Origin: Talaromyces rugulosus | Lineage: Eukaryota; Ascomycota; Eurotiomycetes; Eurotiales; Trichocomaceae | Reading direction: 5' to 3' | Assembly: GCF_013368755.1 (NCBI RefSeq) | Contig: NC_049565.1 | Span: 2,976,001 to 3,040,000 of the forward strand | DNA: 64,000 nucleotides | Part shown: one piece after another, positions 30,956 through 44,877 of the stretch | How positions within the stretch are numbered: the stretch's first letter is position 1 | Layout: every line of letters begins with the position of its first letter | Made by a program: the position numbers and the translations under genes | The notes under the pieces: model-generated | Databases searched by the model: none | What the model was told of the DNA's origin: nothing | Seen by the model: the letters and a program-made list of their open reading frames with translations, nothing else

Positions 30956-31352
30956 ATGTCTGTGGAAAGCCAAGTGAAATCGGTTAACTGGCTATGTCCG
31001 AACGACGAAGAATTAGAGCGGGCAGCCCATGAATTAGTTCGGTTCATTTGGATGCAGTCTAGCGAAATCACGCTAATATCCTCCTTAGGTTTCCAAGAAT
31101 GTAGTGATTGATAAACTCGCCACTCATCCTAAATCTTTCACGACGGCTGACACATCGGTATGTGCTGTACTAGTGCATAGGAGGGGAGAACCGGGTGCTG
31201 TGAGAGTTACAGGACCTGGGACACCAAACCAGGTGCTAAATGTGGTTACGGGCCCTGACATGACAGGCTGGGATATAATTGCAGTAAAGGAAGGCCAAAA
31301 CTGCATGTTCTTTGGAAATTTGACAGTCCAGTTCTTCCGAGTTGAACAATGA
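30956..31352 (+). CDS. small unidentified protein, two exons (candidate)
   Basis: The ATG at 30956 opens MSVESQVKSVNWLCPNDEEL. A 52-nt intron (31037-31088) has a good CTAAT branch site and CCTTAG acceptor but a weak GTTCGG donor; removing it joins ERAAHEL to VSKNVVIDKL and continues to TAA/TGA-type stop at 31350-31352, giving about 114 residues. An alternative donor at 30974 also keeps frame (93 residues). The composition is protein-like, with a beta-rich second half (VCAVLVHRRGEPGAVRVTG). No family recognised and no signal peptide. It sits in an AT-rich accessory stretch, so a decayed gene is possible. Confidence 0.4.
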
Positions 31353-33183
31353 TAACCCCTTTTTCATTATTGTTTAAGATTGTTGGTTCTGCATAATGGG
31401 AAAACATTGAGAGAACTTGATTCTGGCCGTCAGTTTTGTGGAACGATCAATGAAAATGCAAATAACTAACAAGGTCCCTGACCTGAAGCCCCAAAGACAC
31501 GAGATTCTGCTCCATCAAGGAATGTAATGCAGTGCCTATAATATGTCAATATCCAATGGCATGCTTCTCTGAGACACTTGGGATATTTACCCTCAACAGC
31601 AAAGGGTAGATATAATTAACAACACATCGGTGTTCAAAATGTTGCACTCAAGGCTTTGAGTGCTGAGAGAAGCTGATTCGTAGTGTACAGCTCCCAAGGA
31701 TGTCAACTGGCAAAGACAACTTCCACTCCAAATCTTTGTATATTTGTATATTTATCTATTAGACTATAATTTTCAAAATAATACTAATATAATAACTATA
31801 TAAATATTAAATACATAATAGAAATAAATTCTGTATAGCTTATAACTAACTAATCTAAACCTAACATGTTATCTACTATACAATTGATTAATACTATATA
31901 AGCTGTAGACTGATTCTATGACTTTATTCCACCATTCGCAAACTCTGATAATTGGTGAGTGCATTACTGATCTATTTGTACGCTGATACAATTAATGGAA
32001 CCAGCTGACTTCTACAGTGTGCCCTCAATTACTGTTTGCAGTGGCTGGTTCAGTACCCCCCAGAGATCTGGGATGATGGCTGGAAGTAAAATGGGTCCCC
32101 TGTATTCCGACTCTAGGATAACACTAAAAAGACATTTCCTGCAATGGTGCAAAGACCCTCGATTGGTAGGTCTAGTTGGGTCATGGCCGGATTTCCTGAT
32201 CCGGCCGAAAACCAATCGCTTGTCGCCAGCAGATTTGTATGAAATCATCTCCGCAGTTATGAAGTCATCTTGCAGCTGATATACGTATTACTTTCTCTGC
32301 ATTTATCCCGCCCCGCGTTATATTTCCCATCACGGCTAGATTAGGGCTACCCAGACCGGGCTTGAGATCCCATTCAGAAACGGTGGAGATCTCAAGCGAT
32401 TTATTTTCTATATACCAAATTTATACTTTGGCCGCGGCCCGGGTCGCCTCCTAGTCGAGCCTTAGTAGGCTCCCCTAAACCCGATTCGTAGATTCGTCCA
32501 TATATGAAAACGGTCTACTGACCAAGTACTTCATTTTTCGAAGATATCTCCTCGGCCCCTGTCGTGTCGTCATTAACCAAGGTGGAGTCAATCGTTCACT
32601 TCCAGAACGAGGCGGTCCGGTCGAAAATACAATGTTGGCTGCAGAGGGAAATGTAAAGCACAGGGCGTATGATTAATTAGTTAGCACTTGGGGTTTGTCT
32701 TCGTAATAAGATATAAAAAAATCATATTTGCTTATCCCTTCAGACCTCTGTCACTCTCACATGTGTGCGTCGCAGGCTTTGTCTATAGTTTCGCAATGCT
32801 CCATATACATGTTTCTGCTTGTGCTAAGGCTGGCTGATCTTGGGGACAAGGGTACATTGCTAGTTGGCGTCGATGATAAAAAAAAAACGACTCAAAGCCC
32901 GCCACATCTGCGCCTAAAAATGGATCGCACCAATAGAACGAGCGATCAATTGATGCGCGTGCGATTCTTCAGCCAGCCATGCACTTTAACCTTTACTGCG
33001 CAATAGTACTGATCGACAAACTGAACGTCAGCTACGCCACGATTGCACTTGTATAGGAGGGGCAATCTTAGTGGGGCAAGGGTCCTTCGCTGTATACTTA
33101 AAGAGCTACTTGGATCACTCGTGGTTCATTAGAATTCATACATTCATACTACTAGCAGAGTCTGACTTTTTGGAAACTATATC
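31353..33183. other. 1.8-kb AT-rich region with coding-like scraps
   Basis: Very AT-rich between 31735 and 31890. A + strand frame at 31995-32279 and an overlapping one reading LNYCLQWLVQYPPEIWDDGW (near 32020-32085) look protein-like but have no clear start, partner exons or known domain. I treat the region as decayed or accessory DNA without a confident gene. Confidence 0.4.
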
Positions 33184-33579
33184 ATGTCACAGGTTCGATA
33201 TAAATACTTGAAAAAGCTTCAAAGCTTCCTCACATCGAGCAATACTGATTGGTGATTATCTGGCAGGTTACAATTCGCTTCGAGGGACCGGAGGAGTGGG
33301 AAAACCAGTTTGAGGCAGTTAACAGGTGCGAAATGACTGCAAACATATGGTTTCCAGTGGCACTGCTGACAAACTTTTCAAGTCTTTTGGATAAGCATAC
33401 TGGAACATCAGACTACCCTGCCACTAAATCTCTTCCTCCCATCATTTTCGGTGCACAGTACGTACATTCTGCCCATTTCCGAGAAAGTTTTCTGACATGA
33501 ACAATGCAGACTCACTGGAGAGGCTATCGCAGAGTTACAGAGCCTCCCTGGAGTAATAGTAGAAATACAGGAGGAGTAG
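33184..33579 (+). CDS. small unidentified protein, three exons (candidate)
   Basis: Exons 33184-33192 (MSQ), 33267-33457 and 33510-33579 join in frame to 89 residues: VTIRFEGPEEWENQFEAVNR in the middle and LTGEAIAELQSLPGVIVEIQ near the end. The GTACGT donor at 33458 and GCAG acceptor are good; the first donor GTTCGA is weak. The shape (short beta strand, helix, strand, helix ending SLPGV, strand) is reminiscent of subtilisin-propeptide/I9-type inhibitors, but similarity is too low to claim. It lies in the same accessory stretch as the candidate at 30956. Confidence 0.4.
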
Positions 33580-33842
33580 TATTCACCAATTTCAAACGGA
33601 ACGTTGATGATAGCTTATATGGGCGAAAACAAATGCCGTATAACAATGTTCCCCTCGTGATCCTACGAATTTTTCATATAATTTTATTATTACTTTGAAC
33701 TTTATGGGATAGTCATAGATTGAATTTGTGTGCATAAGAGTATACAATAGCAATTTGCTCTGTATATAGCTCATGACATTTAAACATCGGAACCTGGCAC
33801 ACCACACTGCCGCACGCTCGGTACAGGCGGCAGACTAATTAT

Positions 33843-34390
33843 TCACAGGTCTGGGAAGACTGACTGGACGATTTCAATAGCGACAGGGTCTACGTAGTCT
33901 TTGAAAATGAGGTGTTTAATGTACTCTGTTGTCCATTCCTGGCTTCGCTTTGCGGATTTCTAGAAAAGGAGGAATAAGCCTGAAAATCCATACAAGGTTG
34001 GGGAAATATTTGGCTTACACCACTAGCAGAACCCTTAAAACCCTCAGTTATCCCCGGCACTGGCACCTGAGTCGCAGTAATCTCCAAGTTTCCTTGAGGT
34101 ACCGATTCCTTGATTGGTGGTTGACCTGGTGTGGTAGAGTCAACCACATTTGACAAATCGACTACCCTAATCGGATAAGACTCACAGTACAGACAAATCG
34201 TCTTGTAAGAATAGCTTCGCTCAAATTCAAGTTGATAGCCGGTCGTTGGAGTACCGACAATACTTATCAGGCTGCCTTCCCTCGGATCGGTTATAAATGG
34301 CACGAAAACGGAGAAATGCGCGGGTTGAGGGAGCTCACGGGAGTCATCCCGGGTTGCGATGAGCCAGACAAATGTGGAAGATGAAGTTTT
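33843..34390 (-). CDS. DUF6914-like fungal protein, start codon not visible
   Basis: Exon 1 includes STFVWLIATRDDSRELPQPA, HFSVFVPFITDPREGSLISI, VGTPTTGYQLEFERSY and ends FKGSASG; the donor is GTAAGC and the acceptor TTTTCTAG. Exon 2 reads KSAKRSQEWTTEYIKHLIF to FPDL. The order (H-x-x-VF-VP, VGTP.TGY, then R-x-QEW...YI..L and a terminal A.EIVQS) is that of a common uncharacterised fungal family (DUF6914 from memory). No in-frame ATG exists in or just upstream of exon 1, so there is either an unseen upstream exon or a lost start. Function unknown. Confidence 0.55.
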
Positions 34391-34592
34391 GTTGTGTTGT
34401 GTGTGTAGTATTGAAAGAGTCAAGTAGTTGGCTCTACATGCCCATATAGGGGGGTTAAATATGACTGTTACACTGATTTGCGTGACTTATACCACATGAC
34501 TCACATTACATCTGATGTAGTTTTCCATGCCAATATGGAATTTTGTATATAATTGATACTCGCTATTTACAATACTATTTCTATTCATCCAT

Positions 34593-35831
34593 CTATTCAC
34601 GCACAAACATGCCCGCCATGCCCATCCCCGTACCTATACACATACTCACAACACCAACCTCTTGCCCAGTGCGCTCCAGCTCCGGCAATAGTGTTGCCAA
34701 CTGCCTGGCACCTGTAGCACCAAGCGGATGACCCAGCGCAATAGCGCCTCCCTTGGGGTTTACTTTGGCCTCATCAATCCCCAACTTCCGTACAGAGTAC
34801 AGCGCCTGCGACGCAAAGGCTTCATTGATCTCCCAAATGCCGACATCTGCAACTTCCAAGCCCACCTGGCCCAGCAGTTTTGGGATGGCCACGGCAGGTC
34901 CCACACCCATCTCGTCGGGGGCTACGCCGGCGACAGCGGTGGCCACCCATCGGCCCTTGATCGCAGACGTCAGACCCAGCTCAGTCGCGGTCGAGCGGCG
35001 CATCAGCAGTGTCGCTGCAGCGCCGTCGCTCACCTGCGAGCTGTTTCCCGCCGTGCTGGTGCCATTCTCGGCAAAGGCTGGCTTCAAGTTGGCCATCTTC
35101 TCGACAGACACGGTTGGGCGTATGCCGTCGTCCTTGGAAACAGTGAGATCGCGTGGAGGTGCGTCTGGGTGCTCGGCATCAAAAACTTTAGTGGTGACGG
35201 GCACAATCTCGGCATCGAAGAGGCCTGCTGCCTGTGCTGCGGCGGCCTTGTGGTGTGAATGCGCCGCAAAGGCGTCCTGGTCGGCCCTGGAGATGCCGTA
35301 GCGGCTCGCCACGTTCTCCGAGGTTATACCCATGGGCATAATACAGTCTCTCGAGTCCTTTGAGGGCGAGTCTTTCAATTCAGGCCACAGCACCGTCGGA
35401 ATCGCACGCGAGCCGTAGTTTCTCGTCATCGACTCCATGCCACCTCCAACACCGATATCAATGCCCCCACTACGAATCCCATTCGCCACGGTGGTGATAG
35501 CTGCCAGCCCTGAAGAACACTGCCTGTTTATCGTATGAAAGGGCACCGAGTGTGGGAACCCCGCGTGGATCTGTGCCATTCGCCCGGCTTTTGCGCCGCC
35601 GAGCTCTTGCAGTACCGATCCAATGGCGACATCGTCGATCAGCGCAGGGTCGAGGTTTGGGTTTGCGGCGAGCGTGGCTTTGAGTACGTGTGCGAGCAGT
35701 TCCTCGGGGTAGGCGTCCTTGAAGCCGCCCTTTTTGGCGCGTGTGATGGCGGTGCGCACCGAGGAGAGGATGACAATGTCCGAGGGGGATTTTTGGAGCA
35801 CCTGGCGGAGGCCCCGCGGAACTGAGCCCAT
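34593..35831 (-). CDS. 3-ketoacyl-CoA thiolase (acetyl-CoA C-acyltransferase)
   Basis: A single exon of 412 residues; the ATG at 35831 gives MGSVPRGLRQVLQKSPSD. The thiolase motifs are complete: nucleophile Cys in NRQCSSGLAAI, GGGMESMTRNYG, NEAFASQALY, the catalytic His in GGAIALGHPLGATG, and the second Cys in SMCIGTGMG. It cleaves 3-ketoacyl-CoA in beta-oxidation. No clear PTS1 (ends FVRE); the N-terminal RGLRQVLQKS might serve as a degenerate PTS2 but does not fit the consensus well, so peroxisomal location is likely by family rather than shown. The codon use is strongly biased, suggesting good expression. Confidence 0.9.
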   Translation of the reverse strand: MGSVPRGLRQVLQKSPSDIVILSSVRTAITRAKKGGFKDAYPEELLAHVLKATLAANPNLDPALIDDVAIGSVLQELGGAKAGRMAQIHAGFPHSVPFHTINRQCSSGLAAITTVANGIRSGGIDIGVGGGMESMTRNYGSRAIPTVLWPELKDSPSKDSRDCIMPMGITSENVASRYGISRADQDAFAAHSHHKAAAAQAAGLFDAEIVPVTTKVFDAEHPDAPPRDLTVSKDDGIRPTVSVEKMANLKPAFAENGTSTAGNSSQVSDGAAATLLMRRSTATELGLTSAIKGRWVATAVAGVAPDEMGVGPAVAIPKLLGQVGLEVADVGIWEINEAFASQALYSVRKLGIDEAKVNPKGGAIALGHPLGATGARQLATLLPELERTGQEVGVVSMCIGTGMGMAGMFVRE

Positions 35832-36539
35832 CTTCAATATGCAATTGTTATCGCAGGTAGTGGGGCTCTGTCAGTGTCCAACTGCGATGTTGTCTGTTAA
35901 AAGCTGACTCTGGGTAAGAAGCAGGAAAACAAGGAAGAAGAAAACGAGAGAGGAATTAATTCAGAAATAAAACAACGGCCTGTCTTCCGATTCCTCTGGG
36001 TCGAGAAATAAATCAGCGTCCATCGGCTAAGGGCCCGGCAGTGATAGCTTATCCGGCAGCTAGCTAGCTTATCGTATATACAGTGTGGGGAAGAGCTTTA
36101 CAGGAGAGCTACATACGTAGTATTTACTGTTTGAGGATTTAAAGTATAGGTTTGTATGGTTTCATTATTTGAATATTTTCTTTCTTTTCTTTCTCTTTTT
36201 CTTTCTTTCTGTTTTGGCTTTTCTTTATCTCAAGAGAGTATCGAGAAACGGCAGCAAATCCGGGGAATGCTTCGGATGCGGGACCGGATAGCGCCCCCGG
36301 ATAACCTGTTTGCCGGTGCTGTCTAGTAGTACTCGTTGTATTCAGGTGCCGTGTTAACGAGAAATATTATATAAAACGCTCGTGTAAATGTAAAACTAGT
36401 GAATCATTGATCTATCATCCTCAGCTATGAAGACAACTCCGGGGGTATAATACAAACGTAAAATATAAAAAGGATAAAAAATGCTCATCGCATCGTAAGT
36501 TATATATAGAACCATTCTCGACGGATTCTAATAGAAAAG
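35832..36539. promoter_or_regulatory. thiolase promoter and intergenic spacer
   Basis: No gene. A pyrimidine-rich (ttctttc) stretch lies at 36175-36220. I see no CCTCGG FarA/FarB core in this 0.7 kb. Confidence 0.5.
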
Positions 36540-37567
36540 TTATGAACGGACAATATGACTGTAATGCCCGGGGACTTTCATTTGGCACTTTTCGCAGTCG
36601 GCGCGGTAGCCCATTGCAAAACTGATTTTTCCTTTTCTTCTTGTCGTTGCTGTCGTTACTGGTTCTGATATTGCGGCCATGTGATGATGGTCGTCGCTAT
36701 ATAGACGAGCTGGGATGTCGAGGCTCTGCTCTGGCACCTGCAAAAACGTTTGTGGTGGTGGTGATGTGATGTCGCTATCAACAGCCATCGACGATGGAGA
36801 GTCCGGCCAGTTGGACATGTCTAGAGTGTCTTCTTCGTCGATAGGAGGAGAAGTTAGCGGCTCGTTCAACTGCTGCTCTTCGGCAGTGTCTCCCGATTCA
36901 CTAATGGGACTCGGAAGCCGTCGTCGACGCCACCAGTCTGCCTCTTCAGCGGTTTTCGACGGGAGACAGACCGGACTGTTGATGCTGTTGGATTCTGTCA
37001 TTCGCTCCGGACGCATGTTCAGTGTAAAGTGGCCGTGGATCGGAGTGGCAGCACGTCCCCCACTGATATTAAGAGACTGGCTGACAAGATGCTGAGGGAT
37101 AGGCGAGGGCTGAGAGCGAACTCCTCCTCCTCCACTGCCATTTCCTTTTGTTGCTGCTGCTATTGCGCTCACAGGCCACGGGGACAAGTTGTCCCCGTTC
37201 TGGAGCGGATAGGAATCCACCATGTCGATATCCATGGCAGTGTCCACGGTCAAAGTCGGTGGACGGCGGTTCTGTAGGGCTGGCTTTTTCTCCTCGCGCC
37301 ACTCCCGAAACGATTCAGGCACGGCGTTCGAACAGGGATGCTCTTCATCGACTGATGGCGGGGGCACGGGCGGTGGAGTTGGGATGAGGAACGGTAGGGT
37401 TGTACGTGGAGAGGAGAAGTTCAGGTTTCCCCGGAATTTCTATTCAAACAGAAACAATATTAGTTTTGTTCCAGCAGGGGAAAAAAAAATGCAAGAAATA
37501 CCTTGGTTTCATGCTCTCCAAAGCCGGCCTCGTCCTCTTCTCTTGGGCGTTTGAAAGCCGAAAACAT
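36540..37567 (-). CDS. conserved fungal protein with C-terminal Cys motif, unknown function
   Basis: Two exons: MFSAFKRPREEDEAGFGEHE, an intron GTATTT...AATAG, then KKFRGNLNFSSPRTTLPFLI onward. About 320 residues, mostly Ser/Pro/Asp-rich and probably disordered. Conserved-looking parts are the N-terminal KRPREEDE segment and the C-terminus RRKGKISFAMGYRADCEKCQ with KVPGHYSHI, where C-x2-C and H could form a small metal site. The N-terminal KRPR and internal RRRR suggest a nuclear protein. I recall the C-terminal pattern from other ascomycete hypothetical proteins but know no function. Confidence 0.7.
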
Positions 37568-40364
<2,797 letters not shown>

Positions 40365-40738
40365 TAGGAGCGGAGCTGAAAGCAGAAGTAGGAAATGGAA
40401 ATGAAAACAGGAAAAAGAGGAAAATCAAAAGCATGGGAAAATAGCAATGGCGTATAGGGTTTGATAGATTTCAATCAACAGTTTTTTTTCTCTTTCACTG
40501 ATCTGAGCATTTAAATGAACTGAATTCCATTATGTACAGAGTATACATACAGCGACGATTCTAGTAATTCCGGGTAGAGGTAGAAGTAGAAGTGGAAGTG
40601 GGAAGTGAAAAGTCAAAAGAACTCCGGCAGAAAACAGGAATGATTAGAATACAAACGCCACAAATGTTGTGTCTTGTTAGACATAAATTGAGGATTGAGG
40701 GTTGAGGGTTGAGGGTTGAGGATATTTTTTCCTCTTGT
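40365..40738. other. convergent 3' region with 7-bp tandem repeat
   Basis: No gene. A gggttga-type repeat of about four units runs near 40689-40722, just beyond the stop of the following - strand gene. Confidence 0.6.
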
Positions 40739-41616
40739 TCATCGCCTCCATATCCAATCTGACCAGCCCTTGGCTGACTGTTTCGCCGACGTCTCGGCAT
40801 TTGCCGCGAGCACATCCAGGGGCCCTGGCTCTGGAACAGCTTTCGACACAGCTGTGGAGGAAGTAGCAGCAGCAGCAACTTCATCAGCCTTGCTCGCATT
40901 CAACGCCTCCAAAACCCCAATCTTTTTATTGTCATCTGATGCCCCCTCCTTCTTCATCCCCTCAAAAAGAAACCGCTTCGTCCTATTCCACAACCGCTGT
41001 TCCTTTGTTTCTTTTATTTTCTGTTGCTCAATCTCGCCGATTTTTTCATTTCGTAGGATTTCGAGTTGTTCCGGCGTCGCGGTTCCGGCCACGTAGGCTT
41101 CGCGCGCGGATTGCAGGTCTTGCAGTTGGCGGTCGAGCCAGAGCTCGCGCTGGCGTCGGTTCCACATGGTCAGGGAGACGGCGGAGTAGATTGTGAGGGC
41201 GCCGCAGACTCCTACGGAAGGTTAGATTGAAGTGTCTTAAAAGTAAGGGAAAGGAAAGGGAAAGAAAAAGACATACCCGACGCCGCAATCAGCGTGTAAA
41301 TAATCACCTTGTGCGCGCCATTCGCCGCCCTCCCTCCACGCTCGATTATGCGATCGACCAAGCTGGACTTTTGCGACAGGCGCGCCGCGCGGGCTTGGGC
41401 TCGCAGACGCTCGACTTTTTGGCGTGGTGTTTCTTGTCCACCTTGTTGTCCTTGCTGTCCTTGTTGTTTTGGGTCTTGTGGTTCGTTGGTGTTGTTGGAT
41501 GGACGCGGCGGTTTTTGTTTCGATTTATTGAGATCAGGTAGTTTGTAAGGAGCTTTGGGGCCGACGTAGGGCCCTGTCGCGGTGAAGCGGGTTGCGTCGG
41601 CGGCTGAGCGAGACAT
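40739..41616 (-). CDS. COX14-like mitochondrial membrane protein
   Basis: Two exons; the join is IIYTLIAASG-VCGALTIYSA after a GTATGT...CCGTAG intron. The N-terminus MSRSAADATRFTATGPYVGP and the block SSLVDRIIERGGRAANGAHK followed by one hydrophobic segment (VIIYTLIAASG-VCGALTIYSAV) and WNRRQRELWLDRQL resemble the fungal cytochrome oxidase assembly protein family (Cox14, PF14880 from memory). The remainder is a charged helical region and an Ala/Ser tail. It is longer (about 270 aa) than yeast Cox14 but similar to other filamentous fungal members. Inner-membrane location and COX assembly role are inferred. Confidence 0.65.
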
Positions 41617-42017
41617 GTTTTTCTTGATGTTTGATGTTGATGTGTGGTCTTGGTGTTTCGAGCAAGGTCAGGTTGAGGTCGGCAGAGGTTGCCGGATCTA
41701 ATTGCAGCACATGAGACGGACAGAGTCTCAAATCACAAATCTCAATGAGAATTCAATCGCAATATCGAATAATTAAACATATCATGCAATGAGGCAATGG
41801 CTGTGGAAATGGATGGGGAATTTGCCGGGGTTTCCGTGGTCAGCGTGAGATTGTGAGGTTGTTTTGCGTTGCTTAATTTTCTGCCGCACGCGCGGATCCA
41901 CTTTTCCTGCTTCCGTTAATCATCGCTTTGTATGGGAAACATGACTGTTGTTGTTGCTTTCTTTATATTCAACGATTATACGCTGTATTGTTTCAACAAC
42001 TGTTTAGCAACTCTGCA
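41617..42017. promoter_or_regulatory. divergent promoter (COX14-like / DUF2458 genes)
   Basis: A spacer of 401 bp between two divergent starts. No coding signal. Confidence 0.5.
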
Positions 42018-42909
42018 ATGTCTAGTCCAGATCTCTCTGCTGTCTTGCAGACACTCTCTACATTCTCGCAGACGCAGACTCAACAACGGCCTCCCCCTGC
42101 TACCTCTGCCTCTGCCTCCACCTCTACCTCAACATCTACCACGGTCAAACAATCCTCTTCTTCTTCCCTATCTCATCATTCTTCTTCATCTTCATCTTCC
42201 TCTCAATCCAAACATTCAAACCCGTCCCAAATAACAACATGGCCCGCAGCCCTCCGCCACATCATGCACCACCAAACCGCCCACAACCACGCGGCCCACC
42301 ACTTCACCGCGCATATCCGCCGCCTCGTCACGACGCAGCACGCGCAGGAGCGGAAATGGTGGGAGGAGCGTGAGGCCCTGGTGCGCAGGCAGGCTGCGAG
42401 AGGGGAGCGGAAGAGGGAGTTGGAGCGGGTTTTGTAAGTTTTTACCTTTTATCTCTCTTATATATAGCTATGACTATGACAATGGATGTGGCTGATGCGT
42501 TGTGTAGGCAGTCTGTGGGTGCTGGTGCTGCTGCTGCTACCACCACTACTACTACCGCCACGGATAGTAAGTCTGAGAATGATCAACAGGTACTTCATCC
42601 CCACCCTGAAAGAAATGAACATGTTTACTAAGTCTCCAACAGACAGAAGAAAACGCAGTAGAACTCGCCTACCACGACGCAAAAGTATACAAAGCCGCCA
42701 CCGACCTGTCACGCACAACCGCAACTGAACTGCGCAGACTCGGCGTGCCCTTTTTTGCCATTGATGAGAGTTTAGTAATAGTCTCGACAGATACAAATAA
42801 TACTAATACGACAGAAGAAGAAAAAGAAGGGAAGAAGATATCCAAGCAAGAATTGGCAGTGCTGAAAAGACGCATGTTGGAGCTTTTGCAGGATTTGTGT
42901 CGGGATTGA
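42018..42909 (+). CDS. DUF2458 family protein
   Basis: Three exons; joins ERV-L-QSVGAGAAA and DQQ-TEENAVELAYHDA. The N-terminus is Ser/Thr/Gln-rich; the conserved block is ITTWPAALRHIMHHQT, IRRLVTTQHAQERKWWEERE and ALVRRQAARGERKRELERVL, which I know as DUF2458 in ascomycetes. The C-terminal exon (YKAATDLSRTTATELRRLGV, PFFAIDESLV, LKRRMLELLQDLCRD) completes it; total about 250 residues. A helical, perhaps coiled-coil protein with no established function. Confidence 0.8.
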
Positions 42910-43236
42910 TTAACCTGCCTTTTTTTACTAAAATTACAAAAGGAAACAAAAAAGATAATGATAATAATGATAATGATATAGGTTCTTCGCCTCTATGCTA
43001 ACTGCGGCCAGTAGACGCAAAATCAAACAAATATGTGCATGAAGGTCCATTACAATGAGGCCGGTATGCAATAGTAGTATAATCAACGCCAGATAATCCC
43101 GAAAAGAAAAGAAAGGAAAAAAAAAAAAAAGGGAAAGAAACTCCGTCCAAACACCGCCTATGCAGGAGATTTTTTGAAAATCTCAGACAGCAACAACTGT
43201 AGTAACAACTCAAGATAGTAGTAAGATAGGACAAGT

Positions 43237-44877
43237 CTATGCTCGCTCCGCAACAGAAATAGCCACGGCCACAGCAGCGCCAAAAATCGCACTTTCATTC
43301 GCCAACTCCAGCGTAATCGCCGGCTTATCTGCAGATTCGGACTCGGTCAGCATGTTGAGATAGATCTGGCACTGGTCGCGGAATCCAGGGTATTTGTTGA
43401 TCACGCTGCCGTCGCACGCAATGCTCAGGTTCTTTGTTGCGGCTGCTTCGATCTCGGTGACGGTGACTTCTTGCGGCGACAGTTCGTCGTCGCCCGTCGT
43501 CTTTTTGATGGATTCGGTCGACGACGAGGTTGGGAACTCGGCCTCGTTGCGCAGACACCACATGCTGTGGATTGCTGTCGACAAATAGCCGGCAGACCGC
43601 TTGGAGACGCATTTACACACATGTCTGATAAAAGCCAGATCCTCACTGGACGGAGTCACAGGGAAAGTGTGGTTCTTTTGCAGCAGAGCAGCTGACGGCG
43701 CGAGAGACGGCGAGGCGTCGCCTTCGATAAATGCCACAATCGCCGTGTCCAGCGTATACGGATCCTTCATGGAATGTGGCATGTCGCCGCCAAACAGGCC
43801 CGCCGTCTCAACAGCTTCGGAAATGATCAGCCGCACAATCTCGCCCAGATACCGGCCGGTAATCATATATTCCAAGGGCTGAAAGTCCGGGCGCAGGTGA
43901 GTCTGGTTCAGCACATCGTCCCAGCGCGTCATCGGCAGCACTTTGCCGCCAAACATGCTCAGCTCGCTGTTCACAATGACATGGCGTGCGTTGTCGAACC
44001 AGCCTGGTGGCCGTGCGCCAAACTTGGTAAGCCCCAACTCGTGCACGGGGAAATGGACGGCGGCGTTCGTGCCAGTGCCCAGGATCAGCGACATGCGGGT
44101 TTGGGGATCGACATAGGCGCGTGTCAGCAGCGTGGCCGAGCTGTCATTCACAATAGCGTCGAGACGCACGTTCAGCGAGCGCTTCTGGCACGCCGCCTCG
44201 ATCAGCCCGCCCAGTTCCTGGCCCAGAAGCCCGTCGGCGCAGCGGAATCCCTTGCCCATGTTCTGGATGTTGCCTCGGTTCATAGCAGTCTGCTCAACGG
44301 GGAACGACCACGACAAGCCAATCGACAGCGGCGTCTCCTCGCGGCCGTACTTTGCGTCGACGGCGGCCAGGATGGTGTCGATGCGCTGGGCCATCCAGTC
44401 GAAAAAGGCGCGACCCTGCAGGGCCTTGATATCCTCGTCGATGGCGGTCGAGGTGGCATTCACAATGCGCATGCCCTGTTCCCGGCCGGCGAGTTCGATC
44501 AGGGCGACGCGAAAGTTGGAGCCGCCAACGTCGAGGGCGAGAAACGTGCCGGTCTCGGCGCCCGTGGGCAGCGCGGTGTTGTACGAGGGCAGCATGCAGG
44601 CTGGATTGGCGTCGAGACAGGCCTTGAGCTGGTCACGGATCTGAGCCGACATGGCGAGCATGTTCTGGCGACCCAGCGGCGAGTTGAACAGATGGTCAAT
44701 CTCTTGGGCCAGGTCCTCGAGCGAGCGCTCCTGCTGTTGCTGTTTTCCACGGTATGCCCTTCGCTGCTGGCGACGAGGCGAGTCGGCGCCGCCAAACAGC
44801 GCAGCCTCCAAGGCGGCGACGATGTTGTGGAAGAGCTCCTGCATGCGATGCAGGACTTTAACGAGTGGCGCCGCCAT
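43237..44877 (-). CDS. atypical hexokinase (HxkC/XprF-like)
   Basis: A single exon of 546 residues starting [20 protein letters not shown], an amphipathic/hydrophobic N-terminus unlike glycolytic hexokinases. The hexokinase fold is clear: [54 protein letters not shown], and [12 protein letters not shown]. Several sugar- and phosphate-site blocks deviate: NDSSATLL for the usual NDTVGTL (catalytic Asp kept), [10 protein letters not shown] for GTGVNG, and NSELSMFG for N-x-EWG-F. Aspergillus has two such atypical hexokinases (HxkC, mitochondrial, and XprF/HxkD) that act as regulators of carbon-starvation responses rather than kinases; which one this matches is not decided. Confidence 0.8.
   Translation of the reverse strand: MAAPLVKVLHRMQELFHNIVAALEAALFGGADSPRRQQRRAYRGKQQQQERSLEDLAQEIDHLFNSPLGRQNMLAMSAQIRDQLKACLDANPACMLPSYNTALPTGAETGTFLALDVGGSNFRVALIELAGREQGMRIVNATSTAIDEDIKALQGRAFFDWMAQRIDTILAAVDAKYGREETPLSIGLSWSFPVEQTAMNRGNIQNMGKGFRCADGLLGQELGGLIEAACQKRSLNVRLDAIVNDSSATLLTRAYVDPQTRMSLILGTGTNAAVHFPVHELGLTKFGARPPGWFDNARHVIVNSELSMFGGKVLPMTRWDDVLNQTHLRPDFQPLEYMITGRYLGEIVRLIISEAVETAGLFGGDMPHSMKDPYTLDTAIVAFIEGDASPSLAPSAALLQKNHTFPVTPSSEDLAFIRHVCKCVSKRSAGYLSTAIHSMWCLRNEAEFPTSSSTESIKKTTGDDELSPQEVTVTEIEAAATKNLSIACDGSVINKYPGFRDQCQIYLNMLTESESADKPAITLELANESAIFGAAVAVAISVAERA

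Noticed and set aside
33267..33457. Copia gag-like reading of FEGPEEWENQFEAV
   Set aside because: The resemblance is limited to a few residues, with no LTR, zinc knuckle or pol remnants nearby; left as unknown.
34728..35301. Long + strand frames opposite the thiolase gene
   Set aside because: Shadows of the high-GC thiolase coding strand, without domains or intron signals.
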